Source: Pseudomonadota bacterium (lineage in GTDB: Bacteria; Pseudomonadota; Alphaproteobacteria; Rhizobiales; Xanthobacteraceae). From it: a stretch of 7,229 bases of DNA. Shown piece by piece: positions 1 to 7,111 of this stretch. Position numbers and translations under genes: made by a program. Positions within the stretch are counted from its first letter, which is position 1; each line of letters starts with the position of its first letter. Where the stretch lies: contig JAEWFG010000290.1 of assembly GCA_023388935.1 (NCBI GenBank), positions 1 through 7,229 on the forward strand, read 5' to 3'. The notes under the pieces are model-generated. The model was not told the origin of the DNA, made no database searches, and was given only the letters and a program-made list of their open reading frames with translations.

Positions 1-50
1 GTCTTGACCCGACCTGCGCGCGCCATCCGATAGGTCCCACGGTCGGGGCG

Positions 51-84
51 AAGAGCTGGCCTGCAATCGAACAAAGAGCTGACC
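51..84. repeat. Short direct repeat upstream of a possible promoter
   Basis: The 11-base motif AAGAGCTGGCC at 51-61 recurs as AAGAGCTGACC at 74-84, with one mismatch and a 23-base period. The second copy ends seven bases before the TTGACA hexamer at 92-97. A pair of sites about two helical turns apart just upstream of a -35 box is a common arrangement for a regulator, but no known operator is recognised. Chance or remnants of a repeat are possible. The rest of 1-91 shows nothing I can name. Confidence 0.25.
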
Positions 85-91
85 AAACACC

Positions 92-120
92 TTGACACAC
101 CAAATCCCCATGTGAGCAAT
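92..120 (+). promoter_or_regulatory. Possible sigma-70-type promoter for the isomerase-oxidoreductase pair
   Basis: A perfect TTGACA lies at 92-97. After a 17-base spacer the hexamer AGCAAT at 115-120 matches only the last three positions of TATAAT, so the -10 half is weak. The site is about 85 bases upstream of the isomerase start, and the -10 half runs into the left arm of the dispersed palindrome at 116-174. This is a motif reading only; the real start of transcription could be elsewhere. Confidence 0.25.
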
Positions 121-174
121 CCAGACTATTTCCGTGGAAAGATCCTGGATTGCTTCGCTTCGCTCGCAATGACG
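116..174. repeat. Dispersed intergenic palindrome (ggattgcttcgc / cgcaatgacg type)
   Basis: GCAATCCAG at 116-124 is the exact inverse of CTGGATTGC at 145-153. Between them TTTCC (129-133) and GGAAA (136-140) form an inner stem, so the segment can fold into a two-step hairpin. It continues rightward into the 'ttcgcttcgctcgcaatgacg' tail. I recognise this from memory as an abundant intergenic element of Bradyrhizobium and Rhodopseudomonas relatives. The matching outer left tail is missing, so this looks like a truncated copy. It ends about 30 bases before the isomerase start and is open in frame, which creates a false N-terminal extension. Confidence 0.65.
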
Positions 175-204
175 AAGGTAACAAACACGACACAAGGAAA
201 CGCC

Positions 205-813
205 ATGATCGAATTCTTCTTCGACTGTTCCAGTCCCTGGACCTATCTTGCCTTCCACAACATCCAGCCGCTGGCCAAGGAACTCGGCGTCGAGATCACC
301 TGGCGACCCATCCTGGTCGGCGGCATCTTCAATACGGTCAATCCGAGCGTCTACGCGCAGCGCGAGAAGCCGGTGCCGCTGAAGGCGCGTTACATGAAGA
401 AGGATCTTCAGGACTGGGCGCGCTCGGCCGGTCTGTCGATCAAGATGCCGCCGACGGTGTTCCCGGTGAACAGCGTGAAGGCCATGCGTGGCTGCATCTG
501 GCTCGGCAAAGACATGGTGCCGTTCGCGACCGCCGTATTCGAAGCCTATTGGGGCGGCGACAAGGACATTTCGCAGGACGCGGTGCTCGCCGAAATCTGC
601 AAGAAGGTCGGCGTTGACGAGCAGAAGTTCTTTGCCGGCATCGCGGAGCAGGGGGTCAAGGACCAGCTCAAGGCCAATACGGAAGAGGCCGTCGCGCGCG
701 GCGGCTTCGGTTCGCCGACGATTTTCGTCGGCAAGACCGACATGTATTTCGGCAACGACCGGCTGCCGCTGATCCGCGAGGCCCTGCTGCGCAGCAAGGC
801 GAGCGCGGCCTGA
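205..813 (+). CDS. 2-hydroxychromene-2-carboxylate isomerase family protein (DsbA / kappa-GST-like)
   Basis: The predicted protein has 202 residues, usual for the family. The fold is thioredoxin-like with a helical insertion. The N-terminal strand motif FFFDCSSPW (4-12) places Ser10 where HCCA isomerases carry the serine that activates glutathione. GSPTIFVG (169-176) is the cis-proline loop, with Pro171, and FGNDRL (182-187) is the conserved C-terminal motif. The characterised member, NahD, interconverts 2-hydroxychromene-2-carboxylate and trans-o-hydroxybenzylidenepyruvate in naphthalene breakdown. No naphthalene genes are present here, so the true substrate is unknown. The protein is presumably cytoplasmic, as no signal peptide is seen. 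The ATG at 205 is chosen because AAGGAAA (194-200) is a good ribosome site and homology begins there; an upstream GTG at 112 would only add repeat-derived residues. The stop overlaps the next start (TGATG), implying co-translation. Confidence 0.88.
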   Translation: MIEFFFDCSSPWTYLAFHNIQPLAKELGVEITWRPILVGGIFNTVNPSVYAQREKPVPLKARYMKKDLQDWARSAGLSIKMPPTVFPVNSVKAMRGCIWLGKDMVPFATAVFEAYWGGDKDISQDAVLAEICKKVGVDEQKFFAGIAEQGVKDQLKANTEEAVARGGFGSPTIFVGKTDMYFGNDRLPLIREALLRSKASAA

Positions 814-1790
814 TGGTGCGGGCTGTCGTCTGCCGCGCGCTCGGCGCGCCCGAAACGTTGCGGCTGGAAGAAGTTCCGTCGCGCCCCCTGAAGTCGGGCG
901 AGGTGCGCGTTGCGATCCGCGCCGCCGGGCTGAACTTTCCGGACGTGCTGATGGCGGCCGGCGAATATCAGCTCAAGCCCGAGCTGCCGTTCACGCCCGG
1001 CATGGAAGCTGCCGGCGACGTCACCGAGGTCGGCGCGGAGGCGAGGGGCGTTGCCGTCGGCGACAAGGTCATCGTCAAAATGCGCCACGGCGCCTTCACG
1101 GACGAAGCGGTGGTGACGCCGTCGCAACTCACCCCAATGCCATCGACGTTCGACTACGCGGAGGCTGCGACCTATCTTGCCGGCCACGGCACCGCCTATC
1201 ACGCGCTGATCGATCGTGGCAGGGTCGAGCCAGGCGAGGTGCTGCTGGTGCACGGCGCCGGCGGCGGCGTGGGACTAGCGGCCGTCGAGCTCGGCAAGAT
1301 GCTGGGCGCGACTGTGATCGCGACCGCCTCCAGCGACGAGAAGCTCGCCATTGCGAAATCGCGCGGCGCCGATCATCTCGTGCGCTACGACCGCGAGCCG
1401 TTTCGTGATGCCGTCAAGCGCATCACCGACGGCCGCGGCGCGGATGTCGTGTTCGATCCCGTCGGCGGCGAGGTGTTCGAGAACTCGATGCGCTGCATCG
1501 CCTGGGGCGCGCGGCTCCTGGTGATCGGCTTCACCGGCGGCATCGGTTCGGCAAAGACCAATCTCCTGCTGATCAAGGGCGCCAGCGTGCTCGGTGTGCG
1601 CGCGGGCGAAGCCGTGCGGAAAAATCCCGCGCTCGGCGAAGTTCGCCTGAAGGCGCTGCTGCAGTGGGCGGAGGAGGGCAAGCTGCGCCCTAACGTCTCG
1701 CACCGTCTGCCGCTGAAGGATTTTGCGAAGGCGATGCGGCTGTTACTCGACCGCAAGGCGATCGGGCGCGTGGCGCTGGTGATGGATTGA
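813..1790 (+). CDS. NADPH:quinone oxidoreductase family protein (zinc-free MDR superfamily)
   Basis: The protein has 325 residues, the normal length for quinone oxidoreductase or zeta-crystallin-like members of the medium-chain dehydrogenase/reductase superfamily. The N-terminal GroES-like catalytic domain spans about 1-120 and includes AAGLNFPDVLMAAGEY (37-52) and the PGMEAAG motif (62-68). The Rossmann domain follows, with the nucleotide loop HGAGGGVG at 147-154 and a basic/serine-rich stretch (TASSDEK, 171-177) compatible with NADPH. There is no structural zinc cysteine cluster; I see only Cys7 and Cys228. Family members reduce quinones, enones or acryloyl-type thioesters, and the substrate here is unknown. 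The start codon shares one base with the upstream isomerase stop, and AAGGCGAG inside that gene can act as ribosome site, so the two genes very likely form one transcript. Transcription probably ends in the palindromic region that follows. Confidence 0.9.
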   Translation: MVRAVVCRALGAPETLRLEEVPSRPLKSGEVRVAIRAAGLNFPDVLMAAGEYQLKPELPFTPGMEAAGDVTEVGAEARGVAVGDKVIVKMRHGAFTDEAVVTPSQLTPMPSTFDYAEAATYLAGHGTAYHALIDRGRVEPGEVLLVHGAGGGVGLAAVELGKMLGATVIATASSDEKLAIAKSRGADHLVRYDREPFRDAVKRITDGRGADVVFDPVGGEVFENSMRCIAWGARLLVIGFTGGIGSAKTNLLLIKGASVLGVRAGEAVRKNPALGEVRLKALLQWAEEGKLRPNVSHRLPLKDFAKAMRLLLDRKAIGRVALVMD

Positions 1791-1797
1791 GGATGCA

Positions 1798-1888
1798 GTA
1801 GGGTGGGCAAAGGCGCTCTTGCGCCGTGCCCACCATCTTGTCGGTGATCGAACCCAGAGTGGTGGGCACGCTACGCTTTGCCCACCCT
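1798..1888. repeat. Palindromic intergenic repeat between convergent genes, possible bidirectional terminator
   Basis: AGGGTGGGCAAAG at 1800-1812 is the exact inverse of CTTTGCCCACCCT at 1876-1888. Each half is also a hairpin. The left one pairs GGTGGGCA (1802-1809) plus GGCGC (1812-1816) with GCGCC (1821-1825) plus TGCCCACC (1827-1834) around a TCTT loop. The right one pairs GGTGGGCA (1861-1868) with TGCCCACC (1879-1886). I recognise the sequence from memory as a common Bradyrhizobium intergenic repeat. Its place between two genes that end toward each other fits transcription termination in both directions, though neither strand has a proper T-run after the stems. Confidence 0.65.
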
Positions 1889-1907
1889 TGTAGTTACGAG
1901 CTTCGCG

Positions 1908-2798
<891 letters not shown>

Positions 2799-2831
2799 GG
2801 TGGTTTCCTTCTTTCTTGAACGCAGTCTCGT

Positions 2832-2886
2832 GAAGACGTCATGCATGCCCACCACCATCCGTCTTGCGCGGACTGGGCATGTCTTC
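2832..2886 (-). promoter_or_regulatory. Imperfect inverted repeat in the crotonase leader
   Basis: The right arm at 2874-2886 (TGGGCATGTCTTC on the plus strand) is matched by ATGCCCA at 2845-2851 and GAAGAC at 2832-2837, giving 13 pairs interrupted by a seven-base bulge on one side. A small TCCG/CGGA helix can form inside the loop. The structure lies 34 bases upstream of the crotonase start and would form in its mRNA leader. It could be an operator, a leader structure or chance; no riboswitch class is recognised. Confidence 0.3.
2839..2880 (-). CDS. Possible 13-residue leader peptide upstream of the crotonase gene
   Basis: On the minus strand a GAGGAG ribosome-site-like sequence precedes an ATG at 2880 by seven bases and opens a short frame, MPSPRKTDGGGHA, stopped by TGA at 2841-2839. 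It is not in frame with the crotonase. Its start codon lies inside one arm of the inverted repeat at 2832-2886. A strong ribosome site on such a short frame hints at a leader peptide, but a purine-rich stretch may arise by chance, and there is no run of one regulatory amino acid apart from three glycines. Nothing further supports translation. Confidence 0.2.
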   Translation of the reverse strand: MPSPRKTDGGGHA

Positions 2887-2896
2887 TCTCCTCAGT

Positions 2897-2935
2897 AATC
2901 AAACGACAATGGCCGGGGCAAGCCCGGCCATGTCG
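2897..2935 (-). terminator. Probable terminator of the three-hydrolase operon (dispersed palindrome)
   Basis: TGGCCGGG at 2910-2917 pairs with CCCGGCCA at 2923-2930 around a five-base loop, and CGACA (2904-2908) extends the stem with TGTCG (2931-2935) past one bulged A at 2909. Read on the minus strand, the stem is followed by TTTGATT (2903-2897), a short U-rich tail. It stands 21 bases after the amidase stop, the right place to end that operon. The core also resembles a palindrome I remember as dispersed in Bradyrhizobium intergenic regions, so it may be a repeat that serves as terminator. Confidence 0.6.
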
Positions 2936-2956
2936 CAGTCTGACAGTACTAAGGCC

Positions 2957-4375
2957 TCAATGCGTCGGCGGGCTCGGCCAGGGCCGCTGCGGGCCGCGCA
3001 GGCCTTCGAAAGCCTTGGCCATGCCGAGCACACCGATATCGTCGAAGCGGCGGCCGACGATCTGCACGCCGATGGGAAAACCCTTGGCGTCGAAGCCGCC
3101 ATTGATTGAGACCGCGGGGTTCTCCGACATATTCCACGGCGCGGTATAGCAGATGTGCTCGAACGGCTTCATCGGATCGTTGGTCGGCGAGGCCCATTCC
3201 GCCGGGTAGTTCACGTTCGGTGCGGTCGGCGAGATCACGTAGTCGAACTCGCAGAACAGCTTTGCCGCGGCGGCACGGATCGCCATGGTCTGGTTGAAGC
3301 CACGGATAACGTCGACACCCGACAGCTTTGCGCCGGACTCGCCCCATTTGAAGATATAGGGCAGCACCTTTGCTTGTTCGGCCGGCGTCAGCTTCGACAG
3401 ATCGTCCCACATCCGCGCGCGCCAGAAATCGTCGAGGCCGTCAAGCATCTCGCGTGTGAGGATGCCGTCGATCTCGGTGACGACGGCGCCGGCCGATTCG
3501 AACGCTTTCGCCGCCTTCACCGCGACATCGCGCACCGGCTTCTCCAGCTTCTGGCCGACGCCAAGATCGAGCATCAGGCCGATGCGCAGTTTTCGCGGGG
3601 ACTTTTCCAGCGTCTTCCAGTTGAGGGGCTCGGCGGGCAGGCTCATGCCGTCGCGCCGGTCGGGTCTCGAGAGTACGCTCATCATCAGCGCGCAATCGTC
3701 GACCGTGCGGGTCATGGGGCCGGCAACGCGGCCGACATAGGGCGGATCGATCGGCACGCGGCCGAGGCTCGGCTTCAGTCCGACGAGGCCGCACCAGCCT
3801 GCGGGGAGGCGCACCGAGCCGCCGATGTCTGTGCCGAGATGCAGCGGGCCATAGCCGGCTGCCGCGGCGGCGCCGGCGCCTGCGCTGGAGCCGCCGGGAT
3901 TCTTGGAGAGGTCCCATGGGTTGCGCGCAAGTGCGTGGAAACTGGAAAGTCCGGAGGACAGCATGCCGTAATCGGGCATGGTGGTCTTTGCGAAGATGAC
4001 CGCGCCGGCCTCGCGCAGCCGCGCGGCGGGCGGTGCGTCCCTCTCGGCCGGCACGAGCTTGACGCTCGCCGCGCCCAGCGGCACCGGCACACCCTTGGTC
4101 GCGATGTTGTCCTTGACCGTCACCGGCACGCCATCGAGCGGGCCGGACGGCTCACCCCCGGTCCAGCGCGCGGTCGAGGCCTTTGCGGCCTCCCGTGCGC
4201 TGTCGGGATCGAACGCATAGAGCGCCTTGAGATGCGGCTCCCACGCGGCGACGTGCGCGAGCACGTCCTCCAGCACCTCGCTCGGAGAGAACTGTTTGGC
4301 GCGATAGCCCGCGATCAGATCGACCGCGGAGAGATCGTGCAGCGAGGTGACCGCCTCTTCGACGCTCTTATGCAT
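2957..4375 (-). CDS. Amidase (amidase-signature family)
   Basis: The 472-residue protein is full length for the amidase-signature family, which hydrolyses carboxamides to acid and ammonia or amine. The Ser-cisSer-Lys triad is complete: Lys88 in VTVKDN (85-90), Ser163 in NPGGSSAGAG (159-168), and nucleophile Ser187 in GTDIGGSVRLPA (181-192). The C-terminal core motif GFPIGVQIVGRR (432-443) is also typical. No signal peptide or membrane segment is seen, so it is presumably cytoplasmic. It does not look like a dedicated GatA, since no gatB or gatC is adjacent. The start at 4375 is chosen because the family N-terminus begins there and the ATG overlaps the M20 stop as ATGCATAA, an eight-base overlap pointing to translational coupling; an upstream in-frame ATG at 4537 lies within the M20 gene and encodes non-homologous sequence. 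The substrate is unknown. Confidence 0.9.
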   Translation of the reverse strand: MHKSVEEAVTSLHDLSAVDLIAGYRAKQFSPSEVLEDVLAHVAAWEPHLKALYAFDPDSAREAAKASTARWTGGEPSGPLDGVPVTVKDNIATKGVPVPLGAASVKLVPAERDAPPAARLREAGAVIFAKTTMPDYGMLSSGLSSFHALARNPWDLSKNPGGSSAGAGAAAAAGYGPLHLGTDIGGSVRLPAGWCGLVGLKPSLGRVPIDPPYVGRVAGPMTRTVDDCALMMSVLSRPDRRDGMSLPAEPLNWKTLEKSPRKLRIGLMLDLGVGQKLEKPVRDVAVKAAKAFESAGAVVTEIDGILTREMLDGLDDFWRARMWDDLSKLTPAEQAKVLPYIFKWGESGAKLSGVDVIRGFNQTMAIRAAAAKLFCEFDYVISPTAPNVNYPAEWASPTNDPMKPFEHICYTAPWNMSENPAVSINGGFDAKGFPIGVQIVGRRFDDIGVLGMAKAFEGLRGPQRPWPSPPTH

Positions 4376-5540
4376 TGCTACCTGCCGGCATGCGCGTTTC
4401 GATGATCCGGGCGAACATGCTGGCGCCGATCGGCAGGATCTTGTCGTCGAGCACGTAGCCGGGATTGTGCACGGGCACCGAGCCGTCATGGCCGACCCAG
4501 AAATAGGCGCCGGGAATGGTCTGCAGCATGTCGGCAAAATCCTCGCTGCCCATCTTCGGCTGGGTGCGGGTGATCACCTTGGCGGGATCGACGACGGTGC
4601 GTGCCACCTCCTCGACCACCTTGGACTGCTCGACCTGGTTGACCAGCACGCCGAAGGTGTCGCGGATGTCGGCTTCGATCTCGCACTGGAACGCGCTCGC
4701 GATACCGGCACAGATCGCGCGGATGCGCTCGCGGATCAGCGCGCGGACTTCATCCGAGAAGGCGCGGATGGTGCCGCAGAGATGGGCTTCGCCGGGAATG
4801 ACATTGTAGGCGGAACCGGCATGGATCTGAGTGATCGAGATGACGGCGGATTGCAGCGGATCGATGTTGCGGCTGACGATGGTCTGGACCGCCTGCGCGA
4901 GCGTCGTCGCGATCACGACCGCATCCTTCGAGCGCTCGGGCATCGCGCCATGCGCGCCATAGCCGGTGATGCGGAGGTCGAAGAAGTCGGCGCCGGCCAT
5001 CGCCGGGCCCGGCAGGATCGCGATCTCGCCGAGATTGAGGTCGGGCGCGTTGTGCAGACCGTAGAGCTCGTCGCAGGGGAATTTCTCGAACAGGCCGTCC
5101 TTGATCATCGCGCGGGCGCCGCCGAGGCCTTCCTCGGCCGGCTGGAAGATCAGGTGCACGGTGCCGTCGAAATTCCTGGTCTCGGCGAGGTAGCGCGCGG
5201 TGCCGAGCAGCATGGTGGTGTGGCCGTCATGGCCGCAGCCGTGGAAGCGGCCGGGAATGGTCGAGCGCCATTTCAAATTGGTGTTCTCTTCCATCGGAAG
5301 TGCGTCCATGTCGGCGCGAAGGCCGATGCGCTTACCGCTTGTGCCCTTGCCCTTGATGACGCCGATCACGCCGGTGCCGCCGAGACCGCGATGCACCTCG
5401 ATGCCCCAGCCCTTCAGCTTGTCGGCGACGATGCCGGAGGTGCGCACTTCCTCGAAGCCGATCTCGGGATGGGCGTGGAGATCGCGGCGGATGGCAGTGA
5501 GTTCGTCGGCGTAGCCGTCGATGCGGTCGATCGTGGGCAT
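4368..5540 (-). CDS. M20 family amidohydrolase / metallopeptidase (HipO-like)
   Basis: The 390-residue protein fits the M20D group, which includes hippurate hydrolase, N-acyl-L-amino-acid amidohydrolases and IAA-amino-acid hydrolases; these release an amino acid from an N-acyl or peptide conjugate. Motifs in order are LRRDLHAHPE-like (RRDLHAHPE, 18-26), RADMDALPM (75-83), HGCGHDGH (100-107), QPAEEG (133-138), GLHN (161-164), GSEDFA (331-336) and HNPGY (358-362). Cys102, His104, Glu137, His163 and His358 are the expected di-metal ligands, and Glu136 is the catalytic base. The lid or dimerisation domain covers about 180-295, with the conserved YGAHGAMPE at 194-202. No signal peptide is seen. 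TCCT at plus-strand 5544-5547 is the ribosome site (AGGA). The gene starts 13 bases after the M81 stop and overlaps the amidase start, so it is the middle gene of an operon. Confidence 0.92.
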   Translation of the reverse strand: MPTIDRIDGYADELTAIRRDLHAHPEIGFEEVRTSGIVADKLKGWGIEVHRGLGGTGVIGVIKGKGTSGKRIGLRADMDALPMEENTNLKWRSTIPGRFHGCGHDGHTTMLLGTARYLAETRNFDGTVHLIFQPAEEGLGGARAMIKDGLFEKFPCDELYGLHNAPDLNLGEIAILPGPAMAGADFFDLRITGYGAHGAMPERSKDAVVIATTLAQAVQTIVSRNIDPLQSAVISITQIHAGSAYNVIPGEAHLCGTIRAFSDEVRALIRERIRAICAGIASAFQCEIEADIRDTFGVLVNQVEQSKVVEEVARTVVDPAKVITRTQPKMGSEDFADMLQTIPGAYFWVGHDGSVPVHNPGYVLDDKILPIGASMFARIIETRMPAGSNA

Positions 5541-5553
5541 GTGTCCTGTCCAG

Positions 5554-7059
5554 TTAGCGTGAGGAGGGGGTGAAAACGGGGCCGTTCGGCTTGATGCGAA
5601 TGCCCGGCCGCAGGCGCGTCCATGGCAGCGTGGCAGTGTCGGCCGGCATCGCGCCGGGCGCGGCGCAGATCATCAGCTTTTCGGCAATCGGTTCGAAATC
5701 GGCGCGGAAATGCACCGAGCTTTTGTTGACCAAAATCTTCTGCGCGGTCGGCTCGATGCCGACATAGCGGTACATCGCCTGGTCGGCCAGCTGCGCCTTG
5801 TGCGAGCTTACGACCACACGGACGTCGCCGATGCGAAGGCACGCGGAGGGGCCCATCTCCATCTCGCGGCCGCCATAATAGGGACCGGGCGCGATGAAGC
5901 GGCCGTCGGAGAGTTTCTCGACGACGAAGGTCTCGCGATAGGGCTCATCACCTGGAATGCCGGACTTGCCGCCGAGCGATAGCGTCACAGTGGCGCCGAC
6001 GCCGGCTGCATGGGCAGCCCGAGCCGACTCCGGATCGTAGATTGCACCAGTCGCCGCGCTCGCCTTGTTGCGCACCAGCGCGCGCAGCATGCCGGTGGTG
6101 TCGGAATCACCGCCGGCGCCGGGATTGTCCTGGGTGTCGGCGATGATGATTGGCCTGCTCGCGCCTTTCGAGAGTTCCATCGCATGGCGCACGCCGTCGT
6201 CGGGCGACCAGATCTTGCCATCGAAATCGTCCTCGTGGCCTTCGATCAGCTTGACGATCGCATCCGCCGCACGGTCGGCGTCAGCTTGCGTTTTGCCATA
6301 GGCGAACACGCTCGGTCCGCAATCGCGGAAATCGGCGGCGGGGAAACCGGGCGCGAAAGACAGCGTCGGAACGGCTTCGCCCTCCAGTGCGGCAAGCTTC
6401 TCGTAGATGCCCCTGGTCGGCTGGTCGTTGGTGCACTGCCAGCTGATCGGGATCAGGAACGGCAATTGCCGGAACGCTTTTGCGAAACGCTGCTTGGTCT
6501 TCAGCAGCAAAGCGAGATGCTTTGCGGAGGCGCGGCCCGTCTCCGCCATGTCGACATGCGGATAGGTGCGGTAGGCGATCAACGCGTCCGCGTGTTCCAT
6601 CATCTCGGGCGTGACATTGGCATGCAGGTCGAGGCTCGTGACCAGCGGAACGTCCTTGCCGATGACGCGACGCACGCGCGCCAGGATCTCGCCTTCGCCG
6701 TCGTCGAGATGCTCGGTCACCATTGCGCCGTGCAGGTCGAGATAGATGGCGTCGATCGGACCGGCGGCGGCAATGCCGTCGACCATCACCTTCACGATGC
6801 GCTCGAAGGCGTCCTTGGTGACATGCGCCGACGGGCTTGCACCACAGGCGATGGTCGGAATGAGTTCCCAGCCATTTGCTTCAGCGCTGTCGACGAAGCC
6901 GGCGAGACCGACATTGATGCGCCGCATTACCTTCAGCATGTTGGCGCCCTCAGTCATCGCCGGCCAGCCGCCGCCATGCTGGAAGTCCGCGAATGTGGCC
7001 TTCGTCGGAGCGAAGGTGTTGGTCTCGTGCAGGAAGCCGCCGACGGCGATACGTGTCAT
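5554..7059 (-). CDS. M81 family metallopeptidase (MlrC-like)
   Basis: The 501-residue protein has the two-part architecture of M81/MlrC-like proteins: an N-terminal domain to about 290 and a C-terminal domain from about 300, which opens with the conserved DNPGAGGDSDTT (311-322). N-terminal motifs are GGFLHETNTFAP (7-18), LDLHGAMV (107-114), SLDLHANVT (142-150) and YRTYPHVDMAETG (163-175). Asp144, His146 and His168 have the Asp-x-His-(21)-His spacing expected for the metal site of MlrC. The namesake enzyme cuts linearised microcystin fragments, but most relatives occur in non-degraders and have unknown substrates. No signal peptide is seen. The start is taken as the ATG at 7059; a TTG immediately upstream could extend it by one residue. 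The ribosome site is weak (GGAATTGAG). It is the first gene of the three-hydrolase operon. Confidence 0.88.
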   Translation of the reverse strand: MTRIAVGGFLHETNTFAPTKATFADFQHGGGWPAMTEGANMLKVMRRINVGLAGFVDSAEANGWELIPTIACGASPSAHVTKDAFERIVKVMVDGIAAAGPIDAIYLDLHGAMVTEHLDDGEGEILARVRRVIGKDVPLVTSLDLHANVTPEMMEHADALIAYRTYPHVDMAETGRASAKHLALLLKTKQRFAKAFRQLPFLIPISWQCTNDQPTRGIYEKLAALEGEAVPTLSFAPGFPAADFRDCGPSVFAYGKTQADADRAADAIVKLIEGHEDDFDGKIWSPDDGVRHAMELSKGASRPIIIADTQDNPGAGGDSDTTGMLRALVRNKASAATGAIYDPESARAAHAAGVGATVTLSLGGKSGIPGDEPYRETFVVEKLSDGRFIAPGPYYGGREMEMGPSACLRIGDVRVVVSSHKAQLADQAMYRYVGIEPTAQKILVNKSSVHFRADFEPIAEKLMICAAPGAMPADTATLPWTRLRPGIRIKPNGPVFTPSSR

Positions 7060-7090
7060 CAACTCAATTCCAGGCGATTGAAAGTGCGCG

Positions 7091-7111
7091 CGTTAGCCCT
7101 CGACGTTAGCC
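7091..7111. repeat. Tandem 8-base motif upstream of the hydrolase operon
   Basis: CGTTAGCC occurs at 7091-7098 and again at 7104-7111, separated by CTCGA, so the period is 13 bases. The pair lies 32-52 bases upstream of the M81 start codon, and its right copy abuts the hairpin at 7110-7134. It could be part of a regulator site or a chance duplication. No named operator is recognised. Confidence 0.25.

Noticed and set aside
1..110. Open minus-strand frame from an ATG at 110 running off the window edge, and plus-strand frames ending at 33 and 95
   Set aside because: They are short and cut by the edge, have no recognisable motif or ribosome site, and cannot be told from chance open frames in GC-rich DNA.
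112..204. GTG-started 31-residue N-terminal extension of the isomerase
   Set aside because: These residues are translated from the dispersed repeat at 116-174 and have no family homology. The ATG at 205 has a good ribosome site.
2799..2858. 20-residue N-terminal extension of the crotonase from an ATG at 2858
   Set aside because: It has no clear ribosome site and the extension is unlike family N-termini. The ATG at 2798 has AAGGAAA upstream. It is kept only as an alternative start.
2957..4375. Possibility that the amidase is GatA of the tRNA amidotransferase
   Set aside because: No gatB or gatC is adjacent, and the operon context with M81 and M20 hydrolases favours a catabolic amidase. Signature motifs alone cannot separate the two.
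3155..4405. 416-codon plus-strand frame opposite the amidase gene
   Set aside because: It is an antisense shadow of the amidase, whose catalytic triad is intact on the minus strand.
4376..4537. 54-residue N-terminal extension of the amidase
   Set aside because: It lies wholly inside the M20 coding region in another frame and encodes Cys/Pro/Ser-rich non-homologous sequence.
4347..5573. 408-codon plus-strand frame opposite the M20 gene
   Set aside because: It is an antisense shadow with low-complexity, Asp/Ala/Gly/His-rich composition. The minus strand carries all M20 metal-binding motifs.
5554..7059. A dedicated microcystin-degradation locus
   Set aside because: Only an MlrC-like gene is present, with no mlrA, mlrB or mlrD. 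M81 proteins are widespread in bacteria that do not degrade microcystin.
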